Of a stretch of DNA of 43,288 nucleotides, positions 7,359 to 15,224 are shown piece after piece. The stretch covers positions 1 through 43,288 of the forward strand of contig CAZABP010000041.1 in NCBI GenBank assembly GCA_964483245.1, in the 5' to 3' direction. The position numbers and the translations under genes are program-made. Every line of letters begins with the position of its first letter. The first letter of the stretch is position 1. The notes below the pieces were generated by a model. The model made no database searches. It worked only from the letters and a program-made list of their open reading frames with translations, and had not been told where the DNA came from. The stretch comes from CAZABP01 sp964483245 (GTDB taxonomy: Bacteria > Planctomycetota > UBA1135 > UBA2386).

Positions 7359-8795
7359 ATGTTCGATTCGTTGGCGGGCGCGCTCGGTTCGGCCTACCGG
7401 GCCCTGGTCGGCAAGAAGGTCCTGACCGAAGCAAACGTGGAGGAGGGGATCCGCGCGGTGCGGCAGGCGCTGCTCGAGGCGGACGTCAACTTCAAGGTCG
7501 CGCGCGACTTCACGAAAGCAGTCAAGGCGCGCGCGCTCGGCCAGGAGGTGATCTCCGCGGTCGACCCCGGACAACAGTTCGTCAAGGTCTTCCATGACGA
7601 GCTGACGGCGCTGCTCGGCGGGGAGACGACCGCGCTGCCGGTCGCATCCAACGGACCCCTGGTGTTGATGATGGCCGGCCTGCAGGGCTCCGGCAAAACG
7701 ACGACCTGCGCCAAGCTGGCGCTGTCCCTGCGCCGCCAGAAGAAGAAGAACCCGCTGCTGGTCGCCGCCGACCTGCAGCGTCCGGCCGCGGTGGACCAAC
7801 TCCAGACGCTGGGCAAGCAGCTCGGCATCGCGGTCCATGCCGAAGCCCCCGGCGTGCGCCCGGTCGAGGTCTGCAAGCGCGGCATCGACGCCGCCCGCCG
7901 CGGCCTGCACGACGTCGTGATCCTCGACACGGCCGGCCGACTGCACATCGACGACGAGCTGATGCGCGAGCTGCAGCAGATCCACACCGCCTGCAAACCG
8001 CACGGCGTGCTGCTGGTCTGCGACGCGATGCTCGGCCAGGACGCCGTCAACTCGGCGCTGGAGTTCCACAACCGACTCCCGCTGCACGGCGTCGTGTTGA
8101 CGAAGGTGGACGGCGATGCGCGCGGCGGCGCCGCGCTCAGCGTCAAGGCGGTCACCGGCCGCCCGATCCTCTACGTCGGCACCGGCGAGAAGCCGGACGA
8201 CCTCGAGGAGTTCGATCCACCGCGGATGGCCGGCCGGATCCTCGGCATGGGGGACGTCGTCGGCCTGGTCGAGCGCGCGCAACAGGTCATCGACGAGCGC
8301 GAGGCGGAGAAAGCCGCGCGCAAGCTGCAGAAGGGGAAGTTCGACTTCGAGGACTTCCTGCAGCAGTTCGGCATGCTGCGCAAGCTCGGCCCGCTGAAGA
8401 AGGTCCTCGGCATGCTGCCGGGCGTCGGCCAGATGCTGAAAGAGGTCGACCTCGACGACGGCCGCTTCCAGCGCGTCGAGGCGATGATCCAGTCGATGAC
8501 GCCGCGCGAGCGGCGCAATCCGGATCTGATCGACCTGCCGCGCCGCCGCCGCATCGCGTCCGGCAGCGGCAACGAGCTGCAGGCGGTCCACGACCTGATC
8601 AAGCAGTTCAAGATGATGCAGAAGCTGATGCAGAAGATGGGCAAGGGCGGCATGCCAGGCCTCGACCCCTCTGCGCTCGGTGGCCTGGGCGGCCTCGGCG
8701 GCGAGGGGATGCCCGGCGGCGGCAAGCTGCCGCCCGGCTTCGGCGGGGGACGCGGCGGCGGCGGGCTGCGGGACTTCCTGAACCGGCGGCGCTGA
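7359..8795 (+). CDS. ffh: Signal recognition particle protein (SRP54/Ffh)
   Basis: Ffh is the GTPase that, with 4.5S/6S RNA, binds signal sequences on nascent inner-membrane proteins and docks to FtsY. The 478-residue protein has the N domain (1-~95, helical bundle), the G domain with Walker A GLQGSGKTTT (~107-116), DTAGRLHIDDE, TKVDGDARGGA and GTGEKPDDLEEF, and the methionine-rich M domain (~320-440). The M domain contains FEDFLQQFGMLRKLGPLKKV, LPGVGQM, and the RNA-binding helix-loop-helix RRRRIASGSGNELQAVHDLI. The tail is Gly-rich and low-complexity, as is common in GC-rich genomes. ATG at 7359 gives the usual MFDSL start. It is followed by rpsP, a widely conserved gene order, although rimM-trmD-rplS do not follow here. 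Confidence 0.98.
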   Translation: MFDSLAGALGSAYRALVGKKVLTEANVEEGIRAVRQALLEADVNFKVARDFTKAVKARALGQEVISAVDPGQQFVKVFHDELTALLGGETTALPVASNGPLVLMMAGLQGSGKTTTCAKLALSLRRQKKKNPLLVAADLQRPAAVDQLQTLGKQLGIAVHAEAPGVRPVEVCKRGIDAARRGLHDVVILDTAGRLHIDDELMRELQQIHTACKPHGVLLVCDAMLGQDAVNSALEFHNRLPLHGVVLTKVDGDARGGAALSVKAVTGRPILYVGTGEKPDDLEEFDPPRMAGRILGMGDVVGLVERAQQVIDEREAEKAARKLQKGKFDFEDFLQQFGMLRKLGPLKKVLGMLPGVGQMLKEVDLDDGRFQRVEAMIQSMTPRERRNPDLIDLPRRRRIASGSGNELQAVHDLIKQFKMMQKLMQKMGKGGMPGLDPSALGGLGGLGGEGMPGGGKLPPGFGGGRGGGGLRDFLNRRR

Positions 8796-8810
8796 CCGCG
8801 GGCCCCGCGG
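8796..8810 (+). terminator. GC hairpin directly after ffh stop
   Basis: CCGCGG-GCC-CCGCGG begins at the base after the TGA. There is no T-tract, so intrinsic termination is uncertain; it may simply protect the 3' end. Confidence 0.3.
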
Positions 8811-8858
8811 AGCGCAATTCAGGCGCCCCGCCCTCTGGCCCCTGCTCCGGTCCGCCGC

Positions 8859-8883
8859 TAGACTCCCGCGCCCTTTTCGCGGC
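8859..8883 (+). promoter_or_regulatory. Candidate rpsP promoter: TAGACT plus C-rich initiation block
   Basis: TAGACT (8859-8864) is followed by CCCGCGCCCTTTTCGCGGC (8865-8883). Nearly the same block follows TATGGT ahead of the DksA-like gene (39201-39224) and, more loosely, TACACT ahead of ssb. A leader of ~90 nt would result. Confidence 0.5.
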
Positions 8884-8963
8884 TCGGCGGCCCGACCCCG
8901 GTCCGAGACCCCGCCACCGCCGCGCGCACCCGAATCCATCCGCCCCGCACTGGAGCAGTCTCC

Positions 8964-9263
8964 TTGGTCGTCAAGCTACGCCTCAAGCGTTTCGGTCGCC
9001 TGAACCACCCGACGTACCGCCTCTGCGCGGCCGACTCGCGCTCGCCGCGCGATGGCCGGATCCTCGAAACGCTCGGCTACTACCTGCCGAAGCTCCGCCG
9101 CGCCGACGGCCAGCTGTCGCTGAACGCGGAGCGCGTCTCGTACTGGCTCGGCGTCGGTGCCCAGCCGAGCGACACGGTGCGCTCGCTCATCCGTCGGGCC
9201 GGCATCACGCTGCCGGTGCGCAAGACGCGGTCGCAGAAGCAGAAGCAGCAGAAGTCCTCGTAG
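8964..9263 (+). CDS. rpsP: 30S ribosomal protein bS16
   Basis: A small-subunit protein that binds 16S rRNA early in assembly. The 99-residue product has the family signature VKLRLKRFGRLNHPTYRLCA, then ADSRSPRDGRILETLGYY and the helix SYWLGVGAQPSDTVRSLIRR. The Lys/Gln-rich tail is typical. The start is TTG at 8964, with CTGGAG about 10 nt upstream; no ATG or GTG is available close to the conserved VVKLRL. It lies 168 bp after ffh with its own candidate promoter. Confidence 0.96.
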   Translation: MVVKLRLKRFGRLNHPTYRLCAADSRSPRDGRILETLGYYLPKLRRADGQLSLNAERVSYWLGVGAQPSDTVRSLIRRAGITLPVRKTRSQKQKQQKSS

Positions 9264-9331
9264 CACGAGGAGCGCGTCTCCGCCGTCGCAGCGGAGCTGT
9301 CCGACGCCAGGTCGAGCAAGCGGGGCACACG

Positions 9332-10096
9332 GTGGCTGACCCGAAGAAGAACGAATCCAAGTCGGCGACGAAGGCACGCGCCAAGGCAGCGGCACCGGAC
9401 GCCGCGCCGAATCCGCACGCACCGATCGCGCCGACCGAAGCAGCATTCACGAGCACGCTCGCGGCACTGCGCACGCAGCTCGCGGCGCTGCAGCCGCCAG
9501 AAGCGCCGGTGCGCAAGGACTGGGTCTCGGCGTTGATCCACGCGATCGTCGCGCACGACCAGCCGTGCGGCTACGGGCAGGAGGCGCTGCGGCGCATCAG
9601 CGAGAGTTTCGTCGACCGCAACGAGCTGCGCGTCAGCGAGGCGTTCGAGGTCGCCGAGCTGCTCGAGGACTTCCCGATCCCGGATCTGTACGAGCGCTGC
9701 ACGAGCCTGCGCGACTCGATCGCGCAGATCTACAACGACCAGAACGGGGTCACGCTCGAGTTCCTGCCGGAAGCCGGGATCGCGGACCGCACCAATTTCT
9801 TCAACCGCGTGCCGGCGGTTCCGCAGCGCGTGCAGCGCTGGTTGAACCACCAGCTCGCGATCGAAGAGGCGGTCTTCTCCGATCGCGCGACGCAGCGCGT
9901 CGTGCAGCGGCTCGGGATGGACCCCAAGGGTGGCGGCGTCGCCGAGTTCTTCACCGAGCTGCGCACGCTGCTGACGCCGTTCGGTCACGTGCCGCTGCAG
10001 GTCGGGCCGGACCTCGGCGGCGGCAAGGTGCGGCTCGAGCCGGTGCTCTGCCCATCCTGCCTGCTGGGCCGTCTGGCTCCCGCCGGCAAGCGGTGA
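9332..10096 (+). CDS. Hypothetical protein, possibly a degenerate HhH-GPD/endonuclease III-like fold
   Basis: A 254-residue protein that I do not firmly recognise. Residues 1-~40 are Lys/Ala/Pro-rich and probably disordered. The core is helical: WVSALIHAIVAHDQPCGYGQ, then FEVAELLEDFPIPDLYERC, then EEAVFSDRATQRVVQRLGMD, and a C-terminal VLCPSCLLGRL. The order (helices, a D/R-V-x-x-RLG segment, a long helix, then CPxC) loosely recalls endonuclease III-type glycosylases. However, the helix-hairpin-helix Gly motif, the catalytic Lys and the full four-Cys cluster are not evident, so this is only a hint. GTG at 9332 was chosen as the first start in the frame after rpsP. Its TGA overlaps the GTG of maf (GTGA, 10093-10096), so the two are probably co-translated. 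Confidence 0.75.
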   Translation: MADPKKNESKSATKARAKAAAPDAAPNPHAPIAPTEAAFTSTLAALRTQLAALQPPEAPVRKDWVSALIHAIVAHDQPCGYGQEALRRISESFVDRNELRVSEAFEVAELLEDFPIPDLYERCTSLRDSIAQIYNDQNGVTLEFLPEAGIADRTNFFNRVPAVPQRVQRWLNHQLAIEEAVFSDRATQRVVQRLGMDPKGGGVAEFFTELRTLLTPFGHVPLQVGPDLGGGKVRLEPVLCPSCLLGRLAPAGKR

Positions 10097-10665
10097 ACGC
10101 GCGCCCGCCGGCGCTGTACCTCGCGTCCTCCTCCCCGCGCCGCGTCGAGCTGCTGCACGCCGCCGGGATCCACTTCGTGCAGGTCGCACCCGGCCCCGAA
10201 CCGGACGGGCACGGATCGCCGCGCGAGCTCGCCGAGCAGCGCGCGCGCAGCAAGGCGCAGCCGTCGCCTCGCCCGGCCGGGTCCGGGTTCCTGCTCGGAG
10301 TCGACACGGTGGTCGAACTGGACGGGGTCGAGTTCGGCAAGGCTGCCGACGCCGGCGAAGCAGCCGCGATGCTCGATGCGCTCGCCGGCCGCACGCACGC
10401 CGTCCACACCGCGCACTGCCTGGTCGACCTCGCGCGCGGGACCCTGTTCGAGCGCACCTGCACGGCGTCGGTCCGCTGCGAGCGCGACGCGGCCGCGATC
10501 GCCCGCTACGTGCAGAGCGGGGACTGGCACGGGAAGGCGGGCGCGTACGGCATCCAGGATCCGGATTGCACGTTCATGACGCTGGTCGCCGGGGACCTCG
10601 ACGTCGTGGTCGGACTGTCGGTCGCGGCGGTTCGCGCATTGATCGCAGCTGCCGGTCCGGCATAG
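10093..10665 (+). CDS. maf: Maf-like nucleoside triphosphate pyrophosphatase
   Basis: Maf proteins hydrolyse (d)NTPs such as dTTP/UTP or modified nucleotides to monophosphates; some forms affect septum formation. The 190-residue product has LYLASSSPRRVELL at the N-terminus (the S-x-R-R nucleotide loop), GVDTVVELDG with the catalytic Asp, GRTHAVHTAHCLV, and the C-terminal GDWHGKAGAYGIQDP. The usual E of E-x-R/W-x-x-KAG is a D here. It starts at a GTG that overlaps the preceding stop by 4 nt. House-cleaning of dNTP/NTP pools is the likely role; the exact substrate class (YhdE- or YceF-like) is not assigned. Confidence 0.93.
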   Translation: MNARPPALYLASSSPRRVELLHAAGIHFVQVAPGPEPDGHGSPRELAEQRARSKAQPSPRPAGSGFLLGVDTVVELDGVEFGKAADAGEAAAMLDALAGRTHAVHTAHCLVDLARGTLFERTCTASVRCERDAAAIARYVQSGDWHGKAGAYGIQDPDCTFMTLVAGDLDVVVGLSVAAVRALIAAAGPA

Positions 10666-10668
10666 CGT
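10663..10668 (+). promoter_or_regulatory. Candidate -10 element TAGCGT
   Basis: CATAGCGTGCGCCTCCC, overlapping the maf TAG stop. The TAGCGTGCSCC form recurs at 26931 (plus) and 31543-31538 (minus), each upstream of a gene start. It could serve the 10734 gene. Confidence 0.3.
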
Positions 10669-10733
10669 GCGCCTCCCGGCCGAGCCGGGCCGACCGGGTC
10701 GCGCCGCACGGGACGCCTCGGTCCTCGCACACC

Positions 10734-11225
10734 ATGCGCCTGCAACTGCGCCTCCTGCTCGCTGCGCTGCTCGCTGCAGCAGCGCTGCTGGTGCTCGCGC
10801 GCATCGGCAGCAGCAGCGGCGGAGTGACCGCGGCGACTCCCATTCCGGAGCCGGTGCCGACCGCCGAGAGCGGCGCGCGCGAGCGGCTGCTCGGGTCGCT
10901 GCGCGGGCGCGCCGAACAGATCCTCGTCGCGCTCCGACGCGAGAGCCTGCCGGCCGGCGTCGCGCCGGTGCTTCTCGTGCAGCGCGGATTCCTGCAGTTG
11001 CTGGCCCCGCCGCCGCCACCCGCCGGGCCGGACCTGCCGGTCTGGCCGCAGGCCGCGATCCTGCTGCCAGCACCGCTGCAGGACCTCGCGCCGCTCGACC
11101 GCGCGGCGTTCCTCGACGCACTGGCGGCCTTGCGTGGTGGGCGCAGCACGCTGGAGGGCCTGACTGCGCTGGACTTCGAGCTCGCGCCGGCCGAGCTGGT
11201 GCGCCTGCGCCGCTGGCTGCGCTAG
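10734..11225 (+). CDS. Small hypothetical membrane-anchored protein
   Basis: A 163-residue protein with one N-terminal hydrophobic segment (LRLLLAALLAAAALLVLARI, residues ~5-24) preceded by one Arg, consistent with a signal anchor and a soluble C-terminus outside the cytoplasm. The rest is Ala/Leu/Pro-rich with a proline run (APPPPPAGPDLP) and a helical C-terminus ending LVRLRRWLR. No family recognised. The ATG at 10734 was preferred over the in-frame extension to 10566 because that would overlap maf by ~100 nt. It lies between maf and rpmE. Confidence 0.65.
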   Translation: MRLQLRLLLAALLAAAALLVLARIGSSSGGVTAATPIPEPVPTAESGARERLLGSLRGRAEQILVALRRESLPAGVAPVLLVQRGFLQLLAPPPPPAGPDLPVWPQAAILLPAPLQDLAPLDRAAFLDALAALRGGRSTLEGLTALDFELAPAELVRLRRWLR

Positions 11226-11252
11226 GAGTCTGGCGCCGCCGAGCCGCGGCGC

Positions 11253-11258
11253 TAGACT
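11253..11258 (+). promoter_or_regulatory. Candidate rpmE -10 element TAGACT
   Basis: GCTAGACTCCTCCGCCC lies 22 nt before the rpmE ATG, leaving a leader of ~15 nt that contains the AGGA ribosome binding site. Confidence 0.5.
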
Positions 11259-11280
11259 CCTCCGCCCTCCAGGACGAGCC

Positions 11281-11511
11281 ATGAAGAACGGCATCCACCC
11301 GCACTACTACATCTGCACGGTGACCTGCGCGTGCGGCAACAAGTTCGAGACCCGCTCGACGCAGCAACAGATCCGCGTCGACATCTGCTCGAACTGCCAC
11401 CCGTTCTTCACCGGCGCGCAGAAGTTCATCGACACGGCGGGCCGCGTCGACAAGTTCCGCAAGCGCTACAGCCGCAGCGCCGAACCAGCCAAGGGCGGCG
11501 AAGGCTCGTGA
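11281..11511 (+). CDS. rpmE: 50S ribosomal protein bL31 (zinc-binding form)
   Basis: bL31 bridges the ribosomal subunits. The 76-residue protein starts MKNGIHPHYY and has the zinc ligands of the C+ form: CTVTCACGNKF and VDICSNCHPFFTG, followed by the RVDKFRKRY segment. The zinc-free paralog used in zinc starvation is not in this window. ATG at 11281 has AGGA ~9 nt upstream. prfA follows after 38 nt, an rpmE-prfA-(membrane gene)-prmC order also seen in many other bacteria. Confidence 0.98.
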   Translation: MKNGIHPHYYICTVTCACGNKFETRSTQQQIRVDICSNCHPFFTGAQKFIDTAGRVDKFRKRYSRSAEPAKGGEGS

Positions 11512-11549
11512 CCGCAGGCGCCCGCGTCTGAGCCGCGCGGAGTCGCCGG

Positions 11550-12632
11550 GTGGACCAACTCCCGCGCCGGGCCCAGTCCCGCCTCGATGCGCTGGTCGCG
11601 CGGCACGAGGAGCTGACCAGCCGGATCGCGGACCCGGCCGGCGCCGCGCGTGGCGAGCAGCTCGCCGCGATGCATCGTGAGCTCGGCCGGCTGCGCCGCC
11701 CGGTCGAGCGCTACCGCCGCTACCTGAGCCTCGCGCGGCAGGTGGAGGAGCACGAGGCGCTGATCTCGGCCGGTGCGGACCCGGAGCTCGCCGATCTCGC
11801 GCGCGAAGAGCTGCCGCGGTTGCAGCAGCAGGTCCGCGCGGTGCTCGCCGAGCTCGTCGACGACCTGCTCGCGGAGGCCAGCGACGGTGGGCGCAACGCG
11901 ATCGTCGAGATCCGCGCCGGGACCGGCGGCGAGGAGGCGGCGCTGTTCGCGCGCGACCTGCTGGCGATGTACACGGCGTTCGCGCAGCGGCAGGGCTGGA
12001 GCATCGAGCTGCTCGACGAATCGCCGACCGAGCTCGGCGGGTTCCGCGAGGTCGTGTTCTCGGTCGAGGGGCAGGATGTGTTCCAGCTGCTGCGCTTCGA
12101 GAGCGGCGGCCATCGCGTGCAACGGGTGCCGGCGACCGAGACGCAGGGGCGCGTCCACACGTCGGCCGCGACCGTCGCGGTGCTGCCGGAAGCGGAGGAG
12201 GTCGAGGTCGACATCAAGGACTCGGACATCGAGTTCCAGGCCACGCGGGCCGGCGGCCCGGGCGGCCAGAACGTCAACAAGGTCTCGTCCGCGGTGCGGC
12301 TGACGCACCGGCCGTCGGGGATCGTCGTGCTGTGCCGCGAGGAACGCAGCCAGCTGAAGAACCGCCAGCGCGCGATGAAGCTGCTGCGCAGCAAGCTGTA
12401 CGAGATGCAGCGCGAGGCGGCGGACGCAGCGCGCGCCGGGGAGCGGCGCAGCCAGATCGGCAGCGGGGACCGCAGCATGCGGATCCGCACCTACAACTTC
12501 CCGCAGAACCGCGTCACCGATCACCGCCTCAACCAGAACTTCGCGCTGGATCACGTCATGGCCGGCCGGCTCGACCCGGTGTTCCGGGAGCTGCTGGCGA
12601 TGGACCGCGCCCAGCGGATCGAGGAGCTGTGA
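11550..12632 (+). CDS. prfA: Peptide chain release factor 1
   Basis: RF1 terminates translation at UAA and UAG. The 360-residue protein has the N-terminal coiled coil, the PAT anticodon tripeptide in RVQRVPATETQGRVHTS, and the catalytic RAGGPGGQNVNKVSSAVRL loop, which PrmC methylates on Gln. The tail MDRAQRIEEL is typical. PAT rather than SPF separates it from RF2. It starts at GTG (11550) with GGAG upstream. Most genes in the window end in TGA, which RF2 would read. The modifying enzyme PrmC lies 0.8 kb downstream. Confidence 0.98.
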   Translation: MDQLPRRAQSRLDALVARHEELTSRIADPAGAARGEQLAAMHRELGRLRRPVERYRRYLSLARQVEEHEALISAGADPELADLAREELPRLQQQVRAVLAELVDDLLAEASDGGRNAIVEIRAGTGGEEAALFARDLLAMYTAFAQRQGWSIELLDESPTELGGFREVVFSVEGQDVFQLLRFESGGHRVQRVPATETQGRVHTSAATVAVLPEAEEVEVDIKDSDIEFQATRAGGPGGQNVNKVSSAVRLTHRPSGIVVLCREERSQLKNRQRAMKLLRSKLYEMQREAADAARAGERRSQIGSGDRSMRIRTYNFPQNRVTDHRLNQNFALDHVMAGRLDPVFRELLAMDRAQRIEEL

Positions 12633-12755
12633 ACTGGACCGCCGCGCGGCCCGTTCGCCGTCCGGCCGTCACGCAGTGCTGGCGTCAGCCCGCGCCGTCG
12701 CGATGATCCCTGCCCCGACCCAACCCCCGTTCCAGGACTGCGTCAGGAGAACCAG

Positions 12756-13418
12756 ATGACCGACTCCGCGGACCTTCCCGAGCTCGAGGCCCTCGAGCCG
12801 ATCGAGACCACGGCCCCGATCCCGCCCGGGGCGCCGGACGCGGTTCCGGTCGTGCGCGCCGGTCTGCCCGCGCCGTTCTACAACCGCGCCGCATCGAAGG
12901 CGTACTACCGGATGCTGTTCGGCGGCGTGCTGATGTTCCTCGGGTGCATCATGCCGTTCGGCCCGGACCTCGGGCTGCTCGGCTACCGCACGTTCGGCGG
13001 CGGGATCATGTTCGTGATCGCGCTCGGCCTGGTGTGGAGCGCGTGGGTCGCGATCAGCTTCGGCAGGCCGCCGTCGCTGAAGTGGTTCGTGCTGCCGTTC
13101 TTCGCGCTGGTCTGGTCGGTGATCCACATCATCGGCGCGTTCAGCGAGCCGGCGGTCCGCGCCGCGACGACCGAAGGCGTCAAGATGGTCGAGGGCTGGG
13201 GCGATCTGTTCAGCACGCTCGTGAACCGCGACGATCCGGACCGCTACGTGAAGATCGGCAACTTCTTCCGCTACTTCGGGCCGGGCAAGCTGTTCGTGTT
13301 CTTCGGCTCGTTGATCGCGTTCGGCACGTTCCTGCAGGGACTGTTCGGCGGTGCCGCGGTGAACCGGCAGAAGGCGGCCGCCGCCCGTACCGCGTCGGCC
13401 GAGAGGCGCAAGCGCTGA
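12756..13418 (+). CDS. Conserved hypothetical multi-pass membrane protein
   Basis: A 220-residue protein with an acidic/proline-rich cytosolic N-terminus (~1-45), then about four membrane helices: ~53-68 (MLFGGVLMFLGCIMPFG), ~78-98 (GGIMFVIALGLVWSAWVAIS), ~106-125 (WFVLPFFALVWSVIHIIGAF) and ~180-200 (KLFVFFGSLIAFGTFLQGLF). It ends in a basic tail. A loop of ~50 residues between helices 3 and 4 carries Asp/Arg-rich sequence. No family recognised. ATG at 12756 has an AGGAG at ideal spacing. It lies between prfA and prmC and overlaps prmC by 4 nt, so it is co-expressed with translation-termination genes. Confidence 0.8.
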   Translation: MTDSADLPELEALEPIETTAPIPPGAPDAVPVVRAGLPAPFYNRAASKAYYRMLFGGVLMFLGCIMPFGPDLGLLGYRTFGGGIMFVIALGLVWSAWVAISFGRPPSLKWFVLPFFALVWSVIHIIGAFSEPAVRAATTEGVKMVEGWGDLFSTLVNRDDPDRYVKIGNFFRYFGPGKLFVFFGSLIAFGTFLQGLFGGAAVNRQKAAAARTASAERRKR

Positions 13419-14308
13419 CCCGCTCCCCGAAACCGGAGACGACGCTCGAAGTCCTGCGCGCGGCGGCCGACTGGCTCGGCCGCCGTGCCGTCGACGCGCC
13501 GCGGCTGTCGGCCGAGTTGCTGATGGCGCATGTGCTCGGGATCTCGCGCCTGGCCCTGTACCTGCAGCACGATCGGCCGCTCGCCGCCGCCGAGCTCGCG
13601 ACGTTGCGTGCGCTGGTCGCACGGCGCGGCGAGCACGAGCCGGTGCCGTACCTGACCGGGACCTGCGAGTTCCACGGGCTGACGTTTGCCGTGGAACCCT
13701 CGGTGTTGATCCCGCGCCCGGAGACCGAAGGCCTCGTCGAGCTCGCACTGCGCCAGGCGCCGCCGCACTCGCGCTGCCTCGAGTTCGGCGTCGGCAGCGG
13801 AGCGATCGCCGTGTCGCTCGCGAAGCACCGGCCGGACCTGACGGTCGTCGCCGTCGACTGCAGCGAAGCCGCGCTGCAGGTTGCGGCGCGCAATGCCGCG
13901 CAGCATGCGGTCGCGGACCGGATCGAGCTGCGCCACGGCGATTATTGGAGTCCGATCGGCGCCGACGAGCGGTTCGACCTGCTGGTCTCGAATCCGCCGT
14001 ACGTCGACCCGGCGCAGCCGGAGCTGCTGGCCGACGACGTCCGGCGCTACGAGCCGGCGGCGGCGTTGTTCACGGCGGCCGGCGATCCGGCCTCGAGCTA
14101 CCGCAGGATCCTGGGTGGCGTGACCGCGCACCTGCGGCCGGGCGCGCCGCTGCTGCTGGAGACCGGCGCCGGGGCCGATGCCGCAGCGCTGGCGCTGCTG
14201 CGCGAGCAGTCGTTCCTGACCGAGGTGGAGCTGAGCGCGGATCTCGCCGGGCTGCCGCGCTACTTGACCGCGCGCTTGACCTCGACCGCGACCTGCGAAG
14301 CGACGTAG
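13415..14308 (+). CDS. prmC: Release factor glutamine methyltransferase, apparent CTG start
   Basis: PrmC methylates the Gln of the GGQ loop in RF1/RF2 using SAM. The 297-residue protein has the N-terminal helical domain (VDAPRLSAELLMAHVLGISR), RPETEGLVELAL, the SAM-binding loop CLEFGVGSGAIAVSLAKH, AVDCSEAALQVAARNA, and the signature SNPPYVDP. No ATG, GTG or TTG lies in frame close to the conserved N-terminus (TTLEVLRAAADWL). A CTG at 13415 overlaps the upstream TGA as CTGA and has GAGAGGCG 7 nt upstream, mirroring the GTGA overlaps used elsewhere here. The 3' end overlaps the PilZ gene on the other strand by 49 nt. Confidence 0.9.
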   Translation: MTRSPKPETTLEVLRAAADWLGRRAVDAPRLSAELLMAHVLGISRLALYLQHDRPLAAAELATLRALVARRGEHEPVPYLTGTCEFHGLTFAVEPSVLIPRPETEGLVELALRQAPPHSRCLEFGVGSGAIAVSLAKHRPDLTVVAVDCSEAALQVAARNAAQHAVADRIELRHGDYWSPIGADERFDLLVSNPPYVDPAQPELLADDVRRYEPAAALFTAAGDPASSYRRILGGVTAHLRPGAPLLLETGAGADAAALALLREQSFLTEVELSADLAGLPRYLTARLTSTATCEAT

Positions 14309-14649
14309 GCGCCGATCGCGCTACGCGTTTCTGCAGTCAGGTCGGTGAAGTAGACGCCGAGTTCGTAGCCGGCGCCGGCGCGGCGGTCGCGTTCGCAGCG
14401 CACGACGACACCCGTGACTTCGTGCGTACGCGCAGCCGGTTGCCCCGGGAGCTGCAGGGCGAGCCGAACGAGCGTCATCTCGCCGACGGCTTCCGGCAGC
14501 GAGCAGCACAACCCGATCGTCGAGATGTCGCGGATCGTCGCCGCCTGCGGTGGCGGCTGTCCGACCGGGGGGCGCGCTGGCGCGAGCTGCAGGGGGAAGG
14601 ATGCGCTCGCCCGCGGCGCGCGCCGTTTCTCCTGTTGCGTGGATCCCAT
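14260..14649 (-). CDS. PilZ domain protein (c-di-GMP receptor)
   Basis: A 129-residue, single-domain PilZ protein, a cytosolic receptor for cyclic di-GMP that controls motility, adhesion or envelope synthesis through partner proteins. Both binding motifs are intact: RxxxR as RRAPR (~residues 10-14) and DxSxxG as DISTIG. They are followed by the beta-barrel segments VRLALQLPG, THEVTGVVVRCER and YELGVYFTDLTAETRSAIG. ATG at 14649 gives a start 9 residues before RxxxR; the frame is open further upstream without homology. It converges on and overlaps the 3' end of prmC by 49 nt. No diguanylate cyclase is nearby. Confidence 0.85.
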   Translation of the reverse strand: MGSTQQEKRRAPRASASFPLQLAPARPPVGQPPPQAATIRDISTIGLCCSLPEAVGEMTLVRLALQLPGQPAARTHEVTGVVVRCERDRRAGAGYELGVYFTDLTAETRSAIGAYVASQVAVEVKRAVK

Positions 14650-14732
14650 GGATTGCCCGTGACGCCGCACCGCGGCGTGGAGTGAGAACTGACCGTGTGG
14701 ACCGCACGATACAACCGCGGCGAAGGCATCGC

Positions 14733-14755
14733 TACACTCCGCGCCTTCGTCCCGC
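14733..14755 (+). promoter_or_regulatory. Candidate ssb promoter: TACACT plus C-rich block
   Basis: GCTACACT followed by CCGCGCCTTCGTCCCGC, like the rpsP and DksA-like gene promoters. The ssb ATG is 43 nt downstream of the -10. Confidence 0.5.
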
Positions 14756-14780
14756 AGCCGCGGGTCGAGCAAGGAACGAC

Positions 14781-15221
14781 ATGGCCAACTTCAACAAGGT
14801 GATCCTGCTCGGCAACCTCACGCGCGACGTCGAGCTGCGCTACACGCAATCGAACCAGGCGCTCGGCAAGTTCGGCATGGCGATCAACCGCCGCGTCCCG
14901 AGCCAGGGCGGCGGCGAGCCACGCGAGCAGACCTGTTTCGTCGACCTGACGGTGTGGGGAAAGCAGGCGGAGATCCTCAGCAAGTACGTCTCGAAGGGCA
15001 GCCCGCTGTTCGTCGAGGGGCGGCTCGAGTACTCGACCTGGGAGACGCAGGACGGCGGCAAGCGCAACAAGCTCGAGGTCGTCGTCGAGAACTTCCAGTT
15101 CCTCGGCGGCCGCGGGCAGGGCGGCGGGGGCGGCGGGGAGTCGCGGCGCGGCGCAGGCAGCGCACCGGCAGCCCAGGGTGGCGGCGAAGAGCAGGTCGAC
15201 TACGGCGAGATCCCGTTCTAG
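14781..15221 (+). CDS. ssb: Single-stranded DNA-binding protein
   Basis: SSB coats single-stranded DNA in replication, repair and recombination and recruits partners through its C-terminal tip. The 146-residue protein has the OB-fold (residues 1-~110: FNKVILLGNLTRDVELRYT, FGMAINRR, FVDLTVWGKQAE, LFVEGRLEYSTW), a Gly-rich linker and a C-terminal tip DYGEIPF, close to the canonical DDDIPF. ATG at 14781 has AAGGA upstream. It is a stand-alone gene rather than the common rpsF-ssb-rpsR arrangement. A duplicated stem-loop lies just downstream. Confidence 0.97.
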   Translation: MANFNKVILLGNLTRDVELRYTQSNQALGKFGMAINRRVPSQGGGEPREQTCFVDLTVWGKQAEILSKYVSKGSPLFVEGRLEYSTWETQDGGKRNKLEVVVENFQFLGGRGQGGGGGGESRRGAGSAPAAQGGGEEQVDYGEIPF

Positions 15222-15224
15222 TTA

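Noticed and set aside
5671..7434. Long minus-strand open frame opposite the intact paralog
   Set aside because: Composition mirrors the plus-strand gene, which has a start, ribosome binding site and conserved paralog.
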